From CAYXVU01 sp964468725 (GTDB lineage: Bacteria; Acidobacteriota; Blastocatellia; UBA7656), in NCBI GenBank assembly GCA_964468725.1, contig CAYXVU010000009.1, positions 1 to 52,571 on the forward strand: a stretch of DNA of 52,571 bases, in the 5' to 3' direction. The notes under the pieces were generated by a model, which made no database searches, had not been told where the DNA came from, and saw nothing but the letters and a program-made list of their open reading frames with translations. A program made the position numbers and the translations under genes. Below are positions 42,401-49,220 of the stretch, piece after piece; within the stretch, counting starts at the first letter, position 1, and each line of letters begins with the position of its first letter.

Positions 42401-43024
42401 GATTTGGAAAAGGCAGTCGACGATGGCCGGTTTCGCGAAGACCTCTTTCACCGTTTGAACATCATTCGCATTCATGTGCCGCCCTTGCGCGAACGGCGCG
42501 AAGAGATCACTTTACTGGCTACCCATTTTCTGGAGCATCTCGGCTCGCGGTCGGGGAAGCCGCAACTCACGTTAAGTCAAGATGCGATTGAGGCGTTGAC
42601 CCAATACCATTGGCCGGGCAACGTCAGACAGCTACGCAATGAAATCGAGCGCACGGTCGCCTATGCATCGGAGGAAGAGAATATCCTGAGGGCCAAAGAC
42701 TTTTCGCCGGAGATTGTGCGCCCAACCAAACCCGCTATTGCCAGTCACCCGACAGCGATAGCCTATGCTTCCCACATGACTGGCGGAGATCAACGTCCGG
42801 AGTCTGCCCGCAACGGCTCAAGCGGGTTCTTTTCACAGCCTCACCGCGGAGTCGTAAAGCTCAAGGACGCCACCGCAGCCCTCGAGCGGCAGTTGATCGA
42901 AGAAGCACTGACCAGAAATCGCAATAATCTCTCGCGCACAGCTACGGAACTCGGTTTATCGCGTCGAGGACTGCGTTTGAAGCTAACGCAACTGGGGATT
43001 GACCGGATGCTTTTTCAAGGGTAG
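39500..43024 (+). CDS. Giant sigma-54 activator: transposase-type HTH, TPR, GAF-like, AAA+, Fis
   Basis: 1174 residues, ATG 39500. Residues about 10-150: tandem helix-turn-helix of the IS630-transposase type (RARMILLGVAGKTLAEVSEEL, VKKWIGKFNDEGLAGI, KKRGPRGGTRPTF, then WSPQKLANAA and VTVRQILKRSG); no DDE catalytic domain follows. Residues about 170-660: TPR array. Residues about 675-810: a GAF-like domain (VMVYRADDNGRVSLLAHQGL). Residues about 825-1065: sigma-54 AAA+ with Walker A GESGTGKE (about 853), the sigma-54-contacting GAFTGAT (about 900), Walker B GGTLFLDEIGD and WPGNVRQLRNEIERT. The C-terminus has a Fis-type HTH (LSRTATELGLSRRGLRLKL). It has two DNA-binding ends and two sensor-like middle domains. 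It likely activates sigma-54 promoters on a metabolite or partner signal; a possible target lies immediately downstream. Confidence 0.92.
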   Translation: MVQPSLVRPITEEERAALYRCLEAAANAETAQRARMILLGVAGKTLAEVSEELGSHPSNVKKWIGKFNDEGLAGIAAKKRGPRGGTRPTFTPDQITAIIELFRKSPAHLGYSFKSWSPQKLANAAVECGIVEAISHVTVRQILKRSGAESQAATNGYLAGLKRSEAATVGAPQHLHLEFGKAALQKSKYETAVEHFYAALQTPAETPDDEAHLRAYLSEALEELSRYEEAHSVIAKYEDPHTLLPLPLQTRAKVKLRIGWVNSWLRNYPKALGFLNEALRFFSELKDGIGVSETEYAIGHTYIRINEFVIARDHLLAAVQAQKTQQDRELLARIHDRLGAVDFYTGAFTLSKERYLKALELIEGSSNANLLGVILLNLGSACIDTGDLEESADCLRRAISYLETGGHKDHLALAYNNLGESLNRAGLWDDAIETLNKSLIIAVRYAEPTYQTTACITLGEILCCRGQFEEAQKYLKRSLDLLDRATEKWLQSAALRNLAKVLYATNKIEAAFETVRQAIDISVSIGDPQGVALAQVELSEFYLRQGNFDQAKEYIEMAQGRLKEESSLALSGFVQRLTGQLEASRGRFAEARQYIAQSISIFTTALLPFDVAISKYEMGRLLVKAGDISTARVVLQEACNIFEKLGANPFIASTRDVLNSLEKSEARKNQEVRVDAPSDMLLMQRLLEASTSRDLLAQELAAIVYDNWPTSAVMVYRADDNGRVSLLAHQGLTRTEAENLCRHIGASTFEERTRLADATIFDLSDGRSASVSLFLQSAKPLDLERLRPFIKQAELGFEACLLRLATNNAAAPKLEQRIQTVMPGFIVGSTPMFDVVEKIHKIRTSDVTVLITGESGTGKELIARAIHINSARAKSIFLPFNCTATPKDIIDSQLFGHRRGAFTGATSNYPGIIRAANGGTLFLDEIGDLSLEVQPKLMRFLQEGEIQPLGEPRPQRVDVRVLAATNTDLEKAVDDGRFREDLFHRLNIIRIHVPPLRERREEITLLATHFLEHLGSRSGKPQLTLSQDAIEALTQYHWPGNVRQLRNEIERTVAYASEEENILRAKDFSPEIVRPTKPAIASHPTAIAYASHMTGGDQRPESARNGSSGFFSQPHRGVVKLKDATAALERQLIEEALTRNRNNLSRTATELGLSRRGLRLKLTQLGIDRMLFQG

Positions 43025-43214
43025 ACCAAGCAGTTTTAGCAAAACCGGGCTAGGCAGAGGGGGTAGTTATTAACCAGCGATTGGTTAAAATGTATCCATT
43101 CTATCCACCCTGAGTGCCTATAAGGATCGGTTTCGGTTTAGGAGGATTCGACTAAACCATTGGCTTCAAAGCTAGATGCGGGGCGAAAGCTCAGCGGAAA
43201 TTTTAACTTGAGTG

Positions 43215-43230
43215 TGGAATGCAAGATGCT
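43215..43230 (+). promoter_or_regulatory. Possible sigma-54 (-24/-12) promoter
   Basis: TGGAATGCAAGATGCT has the invariant GG (43216-43217) and GC (43228-43229) at the required 10-base separation, and matches 9 of the 12 better-conserved positions of TGGCACG-N4-TTGCT by my count. It lies about 80 bases before the secreted-protein start. The rest of 43025-43307 has no gene. Confidence 0.4.
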
Positions 43231-43307
43231 GTAATCTAAAGCCTCTCTTTCAATATCAGTGTATCCTTGCGATTGAATTTGAAATGAGAGGCGGAGGCAG
43301 GGAAACG

Positions 43308-44840
43308 ATGAAGCCATTTTCTTCTTCTCTATCGAGTTTGAAAATCATAACGATCCTTGCGCTATTGGTCGGCTTGTCTTCCTACTCGGTATCGGGTGAT
43401 TCGCAAGTAAAAGCCCGAATCTTACCCCTGCCCGGCGTCAATGGTTACGCCAACGATTTTACCTTTGTCTTTGGTCGCTATGGAGTTATCGCTCCGTTTG
43501 CGCCAACCCCCGATGAAAATGGCAACTCCCCCGAAACCCTAGAGGCCTTCGACAATAACGCGATTTATCTGTTCGATACCAAAAAGGTAAATGCCGAACC
43601 GCTCAAGGTGAATCTGGGTAACTGCTATTTTCCTTCAAATATCTATTTCTATGAGCCGGACGGATCGCTCTTTGTTCGGGGCATCAAATATACCAAGACC
43701 GAAGATGGCGAATACGAACTAGGCGATGTCTTAGTGCAGGTGCGGATCAATCTGGATGACGATCAGAAGCCGGGATTCGATGTCAGTTCCATCGTGCATA
43801 TTGCGATTGCCAAGCCGGACTTTGGCGACTATCGGATGGGCTATCCCGACGATATTTATGTGGCTCACAAAGGTAATATCATTCTGTTCTCTGACGGCGA
43901 GGCATTAAATACCATCAATCGGCAGGGAGCGTATCTCTACAAAGTACACTTTGGTGCGGATACCACCATCACTCATCTGGAGTTTCAGGAAGAGTCCAAC
44001 ACCATCGCCGTGGCCTTTAGTAAGCGAACCGTTTTGGAAGATGGCAGTTGTTCATATGCCACTGAGATGCGGTTTTATTCATTAAGCGCCAATGGGGCGA
44101 TGGATATTGTTACCATTATTCGGGGAGACAGTTTAGGGTCTGCTGCCTTACTGCCTGGCAGCGGGATCGAAATCGTCTCTGACAATGATAATCATCTCGA
44201 AAGTGCATTCTTTACTACGCTGAATGGCGCCTTATGGACAGTCCGCTTTGATAAAGAGGTCATTGAGCAAGGCTTTCCGGTGGCAACACAGATTGGTGAA
44301 ATTCCTGAGTTAGCCGAGCCTGCCTGTATCGAAAGTCCGAGTCCGCGAATGCTGCTCTATGATCGCTCAAGCCGGATTTTGAGTGTTGTCAAACGCGGAG
44401 CTTATTGGGAGATTCACAAGCCAAGCTTTGGAAGAAGGCCAAAGGATATTCACAAGCCTTCGTTTATTCATAAGCCATCTTTTGCGCGCGTCGAAGGGGT
44501 GTCTCTCTTAGCCTTAGTGCAGTTCAACAAGAAAGGCAAAATCATCGGCCAGCGCGTCTTCTCCGGCGAGTTTGAAGACAAAGGCGGGTTGACCAATTTG
44601 ATTTGGGGGAGCAATGCCAGATATATCGCTACCTATAATGGCGATTTCTTTGCGATTGATCTGCCGGATAAAGTTGATAGCGCCAACCTGCGGCTGATGG
44701 GCAGCGTCGGAGCGCGACTCGGCCATCTGTCAGGAGGCGATTCCGCCAACTCTCTGGTCGGAGTCAGCGCCTTTGAGACCGACAGTGAAGGTCGCATGAC
44801 AGCCAGCGGAACGCTGGCCCTTATCAAGATCGTTGAGTAA
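43308..44840 (+). CDS. Secreted protein of unknown function with HKPSF repeats
   Basis: 510 residues from ATG 43308, with GGAGG and AGGGA upstream; the frame is open 32 codons further up without a site. Signal peptide: SLKIITILALLVGLSSYSVS. The body is beta-rich and may be a propeller (GNIILFSDGEALNTINRQG, ATEMRFYSLSANG, ARYIATYNGDFFAIDLPD), but blades are not regular. At about residues 368-386 the motif IHKPSF occurs three times in 22 residues (IHKPSFGRRPKD, IHKPSF, IHKPSF) within a basic loop. No family recognised. Its place right behind the sigma-54 regulator and a possible -24/-12 element makes it a candidate target. Confidence 0.75.
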   Translation: MKPFSSSLSSLKIITILALLVGLSSYSVSGDSQVKARILPLPGVNGYANDFTFVFGRYGVIAPFAPTPDENGNSPETLEAFDNNAIYLFDTKKVNAEPLKVNLGNCYFPSNIYFYEPDGSLFVRGIKYTKTEDGEYELGDVLVQVRINLDDDQKPGFDVSSIVHIAIAKPDFGDYRMGYPDDIYVAHKGNIILFSDGEALNTINRQGAYLYKVHFGADTTITHLEFQEESNTIAVAFSKRTVLEDGSCSYATEMRFYSLSANGAMDIVTIIRGDSLGSAALLPGSGIEIVSDNDNHLESAFFTTLNGALWTVRFDKEVIEQGFPVATQIGEIPELAEPACIESPSPRMLLYDRSSRILSVVKRGAYWEIHKPSFGRRPKDIHKPSFIHKPSFARVEGVSLLALVQFNKKGKIIGQRVFSGEFEDKGGLTNLIWGSNARYIATYNGDFFAIDLPDKVDSANLRLMGSVGARLGHLSGGDSANSLVGVSAFETDSEGRMTASGTLALIKIVE

Positions 44841-44867
44841 TCGTAGGCTCAAAACTTCAGTCTAGTG

Positions 44868-44894
44868 AAAAAGCCGGACACTGTCCGGCTTTTT
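44868..44894. terminator. Bidirectional rho-independent terminator
   Basis: AAAAAGCCGGAC (44868-44879), loop ACT, GTCCGGCTTTTT (44883-44894). The A/T ends make it work for both the secreted-protein gene and the convergent lepA, whose stop codon abuts it. Confidence 0.9.
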
Positions 44895-46697
44895 TCATTC
44901 ATTCACCTTCAAAACGGCGAGGAAGGCTTCTTGCGGAATCTCGACTCGCCCGACCCGCTTCATGCGCTTCTTGCCCTCTTTCTGCTTTTCCAGCAGCTTG
45001 CGCTTGCGCGTAATGTCGCCGCCATAACACTTCGCCAGCACGTTCTTGCCGATGGCTTTGACGGTTTCGCGGGCAATCACCTTGTTACCGATGGCCGCTT
45101 GAATCGGCACTTCGAATAGCTGACGGGGAATTAGTTGGCGCATCTTTTCGACAAGGGCGCGACCGCGCGTATAGGCGAAATCCCGATGCACGATCAATGA
45201 CAAGGCATCCACTTGTTCGCCTGCCACCATAATGTCGAGTTTCACCATCTCGCCAGCGCGATAACCGATCAACTCGTAATCAAACGAAGCATAGCCGCGC
45301 GAGACCGATTTCAAACGATCATAAAAGTCGAGCATGATCTCAGCGAGCGGCAATTCGTAGGTCAGCAGCACGCGCTTGGTCGCCGGATATTCGAAGCCGA
45401 TTTGCACGCCACGCTTTTCATCCAGCAGAGCAAATAACGGCCCTACGAATTCATCATTGCTCATAATCGTGGCGCGGATGAACGGCTCTTCGATGATCTC
45501 GGTTTTTCCAGGGTCAGGCAACCGCGAGGGGCTGTCTACTTCCAACACTTCGCCGGAAGTTGTGGTCACACGATAACGCACATTCGGCGCTGTGGTAATG
45601 AGTTCAAGGTCAAATTCGCGTTCAAGCCTCTCCTGCACAATCTCCATATGCAGCAATCCGAGAAATCCGCAGCGAAACCCGAACCCCAGTGCGGCAGAAG
45701 ATTCCGGCTCGTAAAAAAAGGATGAATCATTCAACCGTAATTTATCGAGCGCGTCGCGCAACTCTTCATAGCGATTCGATTCCACCGGGTACAGCCCCGC
45801 GAAGACCATCGGCTTGATGCGCTTGAAGCCAGGAAACGGGGTTGCCGTCGGACGTGCCGCTTCAGTCACCGTGTCGCCGATTTCGACATCCGCAACCGTC
45901 TTGATGGCCGCCGTGAAGAAGCCGACTTCCCCGGCTCCGAGTTGGTCAATCTCGCGCGGTTTTGGCGTCAGCACGCCGAGAGAATCCACCTGATATTCCT
46001 TATCTGTATTCATCAGGCGAATGCGCATGCCCGGACGAATCGCCCCGTCAATCACTCGCATCAGCACCACCACGCCACGATAACTATCAAACCATGAATC
46101 GAAGATTAGCGCCTTTAAGGGCGCATTGGCCTCACCCAGCGGCGGCGGAATCTCGCGCACAATCGCTTCGAGCACCTCCTCGACGCCCACTCCCATCTTG
46201 GCAGAAATCATGAGCGCGTTATCGGTTTCCAAGCCAATGGTGTTTTCAATCTCTTCGCGGACGCGATCCGGTTCTGCGCCCGGCAGATCAATCTTATTGA
46301 TGACCGGAATGAGATGCAGATTATGATCGAGAGCGAGATAGGTATTGGCTAGCGTTTGCGCTTCGACGCCTTGCGAAGCGTCAACAACAAGTAACGCGCC
46401 TTCGCAGGCCGAAAGCGAGCGCGACACCTCGTAAGAGAAATCAACGTGGCCGGGAGTATCAATCAAATTGATAACGTACTCCTGTCCATCTCTTGCCGTA
46501 TAGGCCAGACGCACAGCGTGTGCTTTGATGGTGATGCCGCGTTCGCGCTCTAAATCCATCGCGTCGAGCACCTGCTCGCTCATTTCGCGTTGCGATAGCG
46601 CCCCGGTGATTTCGAGCAACCGATCTGCCAGCGTGCTTTTGCCGTGATCAATGTGCGCAATGATCGAAAAATTTCTGATTTGTGAAAGTTCTGCCAT
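44895..46697 (-). CDS. lepA: Translation elongation factor 4 (LepA)
   Basis: 600 residues from ATG 46697, where homology starts (MAELSQIRNFSIIAHIDHGK). GTPase motifs: AHIDHGKST, the RERGITIKAH switch, DTPGH, NKIDLPGAEP. LepA-specific C-terminal strings: LGFGFRCGFLGLLHMEIVQERLEREF (in parts), ALSLIVHRDFAYTRGRALVEKM, IGNKVIARETVKAIGKNVLAKCYGGDITRKRKLLEKQKEGKKRMK (the basic tail, read in parts). It remobilises or back-translocates stalled ribosomes. A membrane-type leader peptide is absent. It is divergent from the HAD gene. Confidence 0.97.
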   Translation of the reverse strand: MAELSQIRNFSIIAHIDHGKSTLADRLLEITGALSQREMSEQVLDAMDLERERGITIKAHAVRLAYTARDGQEYVINLIDTPGHVDFSYEVSRSLSACEGALLVVDASQGVEAQTLANTYLALDHNLHLIPVINKIDLPGAEPDRVREEIENTIGLETDNALMISAKMGVGVEEVLEAIVREIPPPLGEANAPLKALIFDSWFDSYRGVVVLMRVIDGAIRPGMRIRLMNTDKEYQVDSLGVLTPKPREIDQLGAGEVGFFTAAIKTVADVEIGDTVTEAARPTATPFPGFKRIKPMVFAGLYPVESNRYEELRDALDKLRLNDSSFFYEPESSAALGFGFRCGFLGLLHMEIVQERLEREFDLELITTAPNVRYRVTTTSGEVLEVDSPSRLPDPGKTEIIEEPFIRATIMSNDEFVGPLFALLDEKRGVQIGFEYPATKRVLLTYELPLAEIMLDFYDRLKSVSRGYASFDYELIGYRAGEMVKLDIMVAGEQVDALSLIVHRDFAYTRGRALVEKMRQLIPRQLFEVPIQAAIGNKVIARETVKAIGKNVLAKCYGGDITRKRKLLEKQKEGKKRMKRVGRVEIPQEAFLAVLKVNE

Positions 46698-46859
46698 CGA
46701 GTTCGATTCAATCTTTCTGTGCAACTTCGCTTTGATCTTTTCGGAACATTCATGGATAGTCAAGAGCAATATCGAGATTGCCCTTGACGCAAGCGCGGCG
46801 GGCAACGGCGGCAGAGCCGTCGTTCAACGAAGCTGCGCACGGAGAATGGAGTCGGTTAT

Positions 46860-47525
46860 ATGGATGAATATGATCTCATCACCTTCGATTGCTATGGAAC
46901 CTTGATTGACTGGGAAGGCGGCATCAGTCAGGCATTTCAGCGCGAAGCCTCCCGCGATTATCACCATCTGGATCGTGCGGCCATCATAGAAGCTTATCTG
47001 ATCGAAGAGCCTGCTGTTGAAGCGGCAGCCTATCGTTCGTATCGTGAGGTGCTGACAGAGGCGGCGCAACGGGTGGCCGCGAGATTAGGTTGGCCAATCA
47101 CGCCAGAACGCGCCACCTTCCTTGCGGACAGCTTGCCAAACTGGCAACCGTTTGCTGACACCAATGCAGCGCTCGAAAGACTGGCGCGCAAGTTTCAACT
47201 GGGGATTTTGTCAAACACTGATGATGACCTGTTTGCCGCTACATGCCGCCATTTTACCGTCGCTTTTGAGCCGATCATCACTGCTCAGCACGTCCAGTCG
47301 TACAAACCCGGTCACGCTCATTTTCTTGCGGCACGCCAACGCTGCCAAGGTAAGCGCTGGCTGCACGCCGCACAGAGTTATTTTCATGATGTCGTTCCAG
47401 CGCGCGAACTTGGCGTTCCTGTCATCTGGGTCAATCGCAAGCAGGAAGGCGTGCGCGCGGGTGGCAGTTTGCCTACCTACGAAGTTGCCGACTTGAAATC
47501 ATTGGCCGATTTCGTCGATGCTTGA
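46860..47525 (+). CDS. HAD-superfamily hydrolase, haloacid-dehalogenase-like
   Basis: 221 residues, ATG 46860 with GGAG 8 bases upstream. Motif I is ITFDCYGTLIDWEGG (nucleophile Asp and +2 Tyr, as in type II haloacid dehalogenases, where phosphatases have Asp). Motif II is GILSNTDDD, motif III Lys is in YKPGHAHF, and the usual motif IV acidic pair is not clearly seen: the segment reads WLHAAQSYFHDVVPARELG, where related proteins have HVAxSxxHDxxxAxxxG. The substrate is a small organic acid or phosphate; not resolvable from sequence. Confidence 0.82.
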   Translation: MDEYDLITFDCYGTLIDWEGGISQAFQREASRDYHHLDRAAIIEAYLIEEPAVEAAAYRSYREVLTEAAQRVAARLGWPITPERATFLADSLPNWQPFADTNAALERLARKFQLGILSNTDDDLFAATCRHFTVAFEPIITAQHVQSYKPGHAHFLAARQRCQGKRWLHAAQSYFHDVVPARELGVPVIWVNRKQEGVRAGGSLPTYEVADLKSLADFVDA

Positions 47526-47836
47526 GACCATTCTCTCTTGCTGCTGACCATTCGGATCGTTGCCGCAAGACCGGCAGCGTGAGCCTTCTGTTTGACCCCC
47601 AGCCACTCTCATCTGATGGCGTGACGAATCATTCAACCCCCATCGGGTTGCGTCTTAAGCCATCACATACACCAGCAAGCCAATCATGAATAATAGACCG
47701 AAAATCGTTTTATACCTTGACCCTTGGTTTTGATTGTCAAAAAACTTTGTTCACTGATGGGGGGATGGCCAGCCTACCGATAGGCTATGGTCAAAAAGCG
47801 AGAAAACCCAAACCGGGAAACTTTTTCGCTTGCGGG

Positions 47837-47866
47837 TTGACAATAAATTTTGCCGTCAGCTATATT
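47837..47866 (+). promoter_or_regulatory. Strong promoter of the str operon
   Basis: TTGACA (47837-47842), 18-base spacer, TATATT (47861-47866). This is the best promoter before rpsL and implies a start near 47873 and a leader of about 330 bases. Upstream, 47526-47836 holds only a small hairpin AGCCTA/TAGGCT (47771-47786) and AT-rich DNA. Confidence 0.8.
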
Positions 47867-47872
47867 CCCTGT

Positions 47873-48204
47873 TTCTTTGCGCCGATAGATTGCTGACTAC
47901 AGAGACTATGGCCAAAGAACCCGGACGCGGGGCAAACGTTATTGTGGCGTAAACGGACGTAGAGGAAACGCTGCGCTCCTGATACTGATGAGTTCAACCT
48001 GATGTCACGCCACAGACAAGTTGGCCAAGGGGAGGCCGGAGCCCGCGAGACTTTCGGAAAATCCCCAACGGTTATCGAAAACCCGAATTGGGTACGCACA
48101 CGGTGGAGAGGGCGGCTTTGCCACTCGGTAAGGCTTGCGCCCTAGTCATCGGAAAAACATCAGCCTGTGCCGGTTGCACAGGTTCAAGATGAGAGGAGTC
48201 AAAC
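47873..48204 (+). ncRNA. Long structured 5' leader of rpsL
   Basis: No ORF of note. Nested complementary pairs suggest a defined fold: TGGCCAA (47909-47915) with TTGGCCA (48021-48027), enclosing TGTGGCGT (47943-47950) with ACGCCACA (48007-48014). A hairpin CCTGTGC (48164-48170) / GCACAGG (48176-48182) ends 22 bases before the GTG start, just ahead of the AGAGGAG ribosome-binding site. I could not match it to a riboswitch or ribosomal-protein leader I know. Confidence 0.5.
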
Positions 48205-48597
48205 GTGCCGACGCTGAGTCAATTAGTTCGCAAAGGACGACAAAACGTTAAATACAAAACTTCAAGCCCGGCTTTGCAGTCTTGTCCGCAAAAGCGCGGC
48301 GTCTGCACGCGCGTTTACACGCAAACCCCGAAGAAGCCAAACTCGGCGCTTCGCAAAGTCGCGCGCGTCAGGTTGACCAATCAGATCGAAGTGACCACCT
48401 ACATCCCGGGCATTGGGCACAATCTGCAAGAGCACTCCATCGTGCTCATTCGCGGCGGACGCGTTAAAGACCTGCCGGGCGTGCGCTATCACGTGGTGCG
48501 CGGCACGCTTGATTCAGTCGGCGTAGCCGGGCGCAAACAAGGGCGGTCGAAATATGGAGCCAAGCGCCCGAAAGAGGCGGCTCCGGCGAAGAAATAA
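48205..48597 (+). CDS. rpsL: Ribosomal protein uS12
   Basis: 130 residues, GTG start with AGAGGAG 7 bases upstream. Conserved strings: PTLSQLVRKGRQ, KRGVCTRVYTQTPKKPNSALRKVARVRL, read in parts, and GGRVKDLPGVRYHVVRG. The Lys residues whose mutation gives streptomycin resistance (in TPKKPNS and VKDLPG) are wild type. First gene of the str operon; sits in the 30S decoding site. A basic tail (AKRPKEAAPAKK) is slightly longer than in E. coli. Confidence 0.98.
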   Translation: MPTLSQLVRKGRQNVKYKTSSPALQSCPQKRGVCTRVYTQTPKKPNSALRKVARVRLTNQIEVTTYIPGIGHNLQEHSIVLIRGGRVKDLPGVRYHVVRGTLDSVGVAGRKQGRSKYGAKRPKEAAPAKK

Positions 48598-48611
48598 GTG
48601 ACCCGTCACTA

Positions 48612-48648
48612 GTGACGAGCCGGAAGGTGCAAACCGGCGTTTCGTCAC
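48612..48648 (+). repeat. Heptamer-derived hairpin between rpsL and rpsG
   Basis: GTGACGA (48612-48618) pairs with TCGTCAC (48642-48648), with CCGG/CCGG inside. The preceding bases GTGACCCGTCACT are made of the same 7-base words. Confidence 0.55.
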
Positions 48649-48671
48649 AGCAGTCATCTGAGAGAAGCAAT

Positions 48672-49145
48672 ATGCCAAGAAGAAGAGTTGCAGCCAAGCG
48701 CGAAGTTTTGCCAGACCCGATCTTTAACTCGGTGATGGTCACCAAATTTATCAACTCCCTGATGTGGCAAGGCAAGAAATCGGTCGCCGAGGGCATCTTC
48801 TACGGCGCGATGAAGCAGATTCAGGGCAAGACACAGGAAGATCCGTTGAAGACCTTCAAAAAGGCGATTGATAACGTCAAGCCCAAGGTCGAAGTTAAGT
48901 CCCGACGCGTCGGCGGTTCGACCTATCAGGTGCCGATTGAAGTGGATCAGAAGACGCGGGGCAACAGCTTGGCGATTCGCTGGCTGGTCAACTATTCGCG
49001 CGCCCGCGGCGAAAAGACGATGGTTGATCGGTTGGCCGGTGAAATTCTCGATGCCGCCAATAATCGCGGCAATGCCGTTAAGAAGAAGGATGATACCCAC
49101 CGCATGGCCGATGCCAACCGCGCATTTGCCCATTACCGGTGGTAA
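48672..49145 (+). CDS. rpsG: Ribosomal protein uS7
   Basis: 157 residues from ATG 48672; upstream in-frame starts fall in the hairpin. Conserved strings PRRRVAAKREVLPDPIF, LMWQGKKSVAEGIFYGAM, VEVKSRRVGGSTYQVPIEV and NAVKKKDDTHRMADANRAFAHYRW (in parts). Normal length. It nucleates folding of the 16S 3' domain and in E. coli represses the str operon by binding its mRNA; whether the hairpins here do similar work is unknown. Confidence 0.97.
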   Translation: MPRRRVAAKREVLPDPIFNSVMVTKFINSLMWQGKKSVAEGIFYGAMKQIQGKTQEDPLKTFKKAIDNVKPKVEVKSRRVGGSTYQVPIEVDQKTRGNSLAIRWLVNYSRARGEKTMVDRLAGEILDAANNRGNAVKKKDDTHRMADANRAFAHYRW

Positions 49146-49152
49146 GGAGATC

Positions 49153-49215
49153 GTGACCGGTGACAAGTAATCAGCCGAATGGGCTGAACTTGTCACTTGC
49201 CACTCGTCACATTGG
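49153..49215 (+). repeat. Heptamer array forming a hairpin between rpsG and fusA
   Basis: GTGACCG, GTGACAA and GTAATCA run one way; ACTTGTC, ACTTGCC, ACTCGTC and ACATTGG run back. They pair: GTGACAAGT (49160-49168) with ACTTGTCAC (49188-49196), and inside it TCAGCC (49171-49176) with GGCTGA (49182-49187), loop GAATG. The hairpin ends 24 bases before the fusA ATG. Confidence 0.7.
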
Positions 49216-49220
49216 TAGTT

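Noticed and set aside
44410..44482. A ribosomally synthesised peptide precursor based on the HKPSF repeats
   Set aside because: The repeats sit inside a 510-residue exported protein with no modifying enzyme or peptidase gene next to it.
47950..47985. RNase P-like GAGGAAA...CTCC motif in the rpsL leader
   Set aside because: The surrounding conserved helices and the 3' ACAGAACCCGGCTTA-like end of RNase P RNA are absent, and the region is too short.
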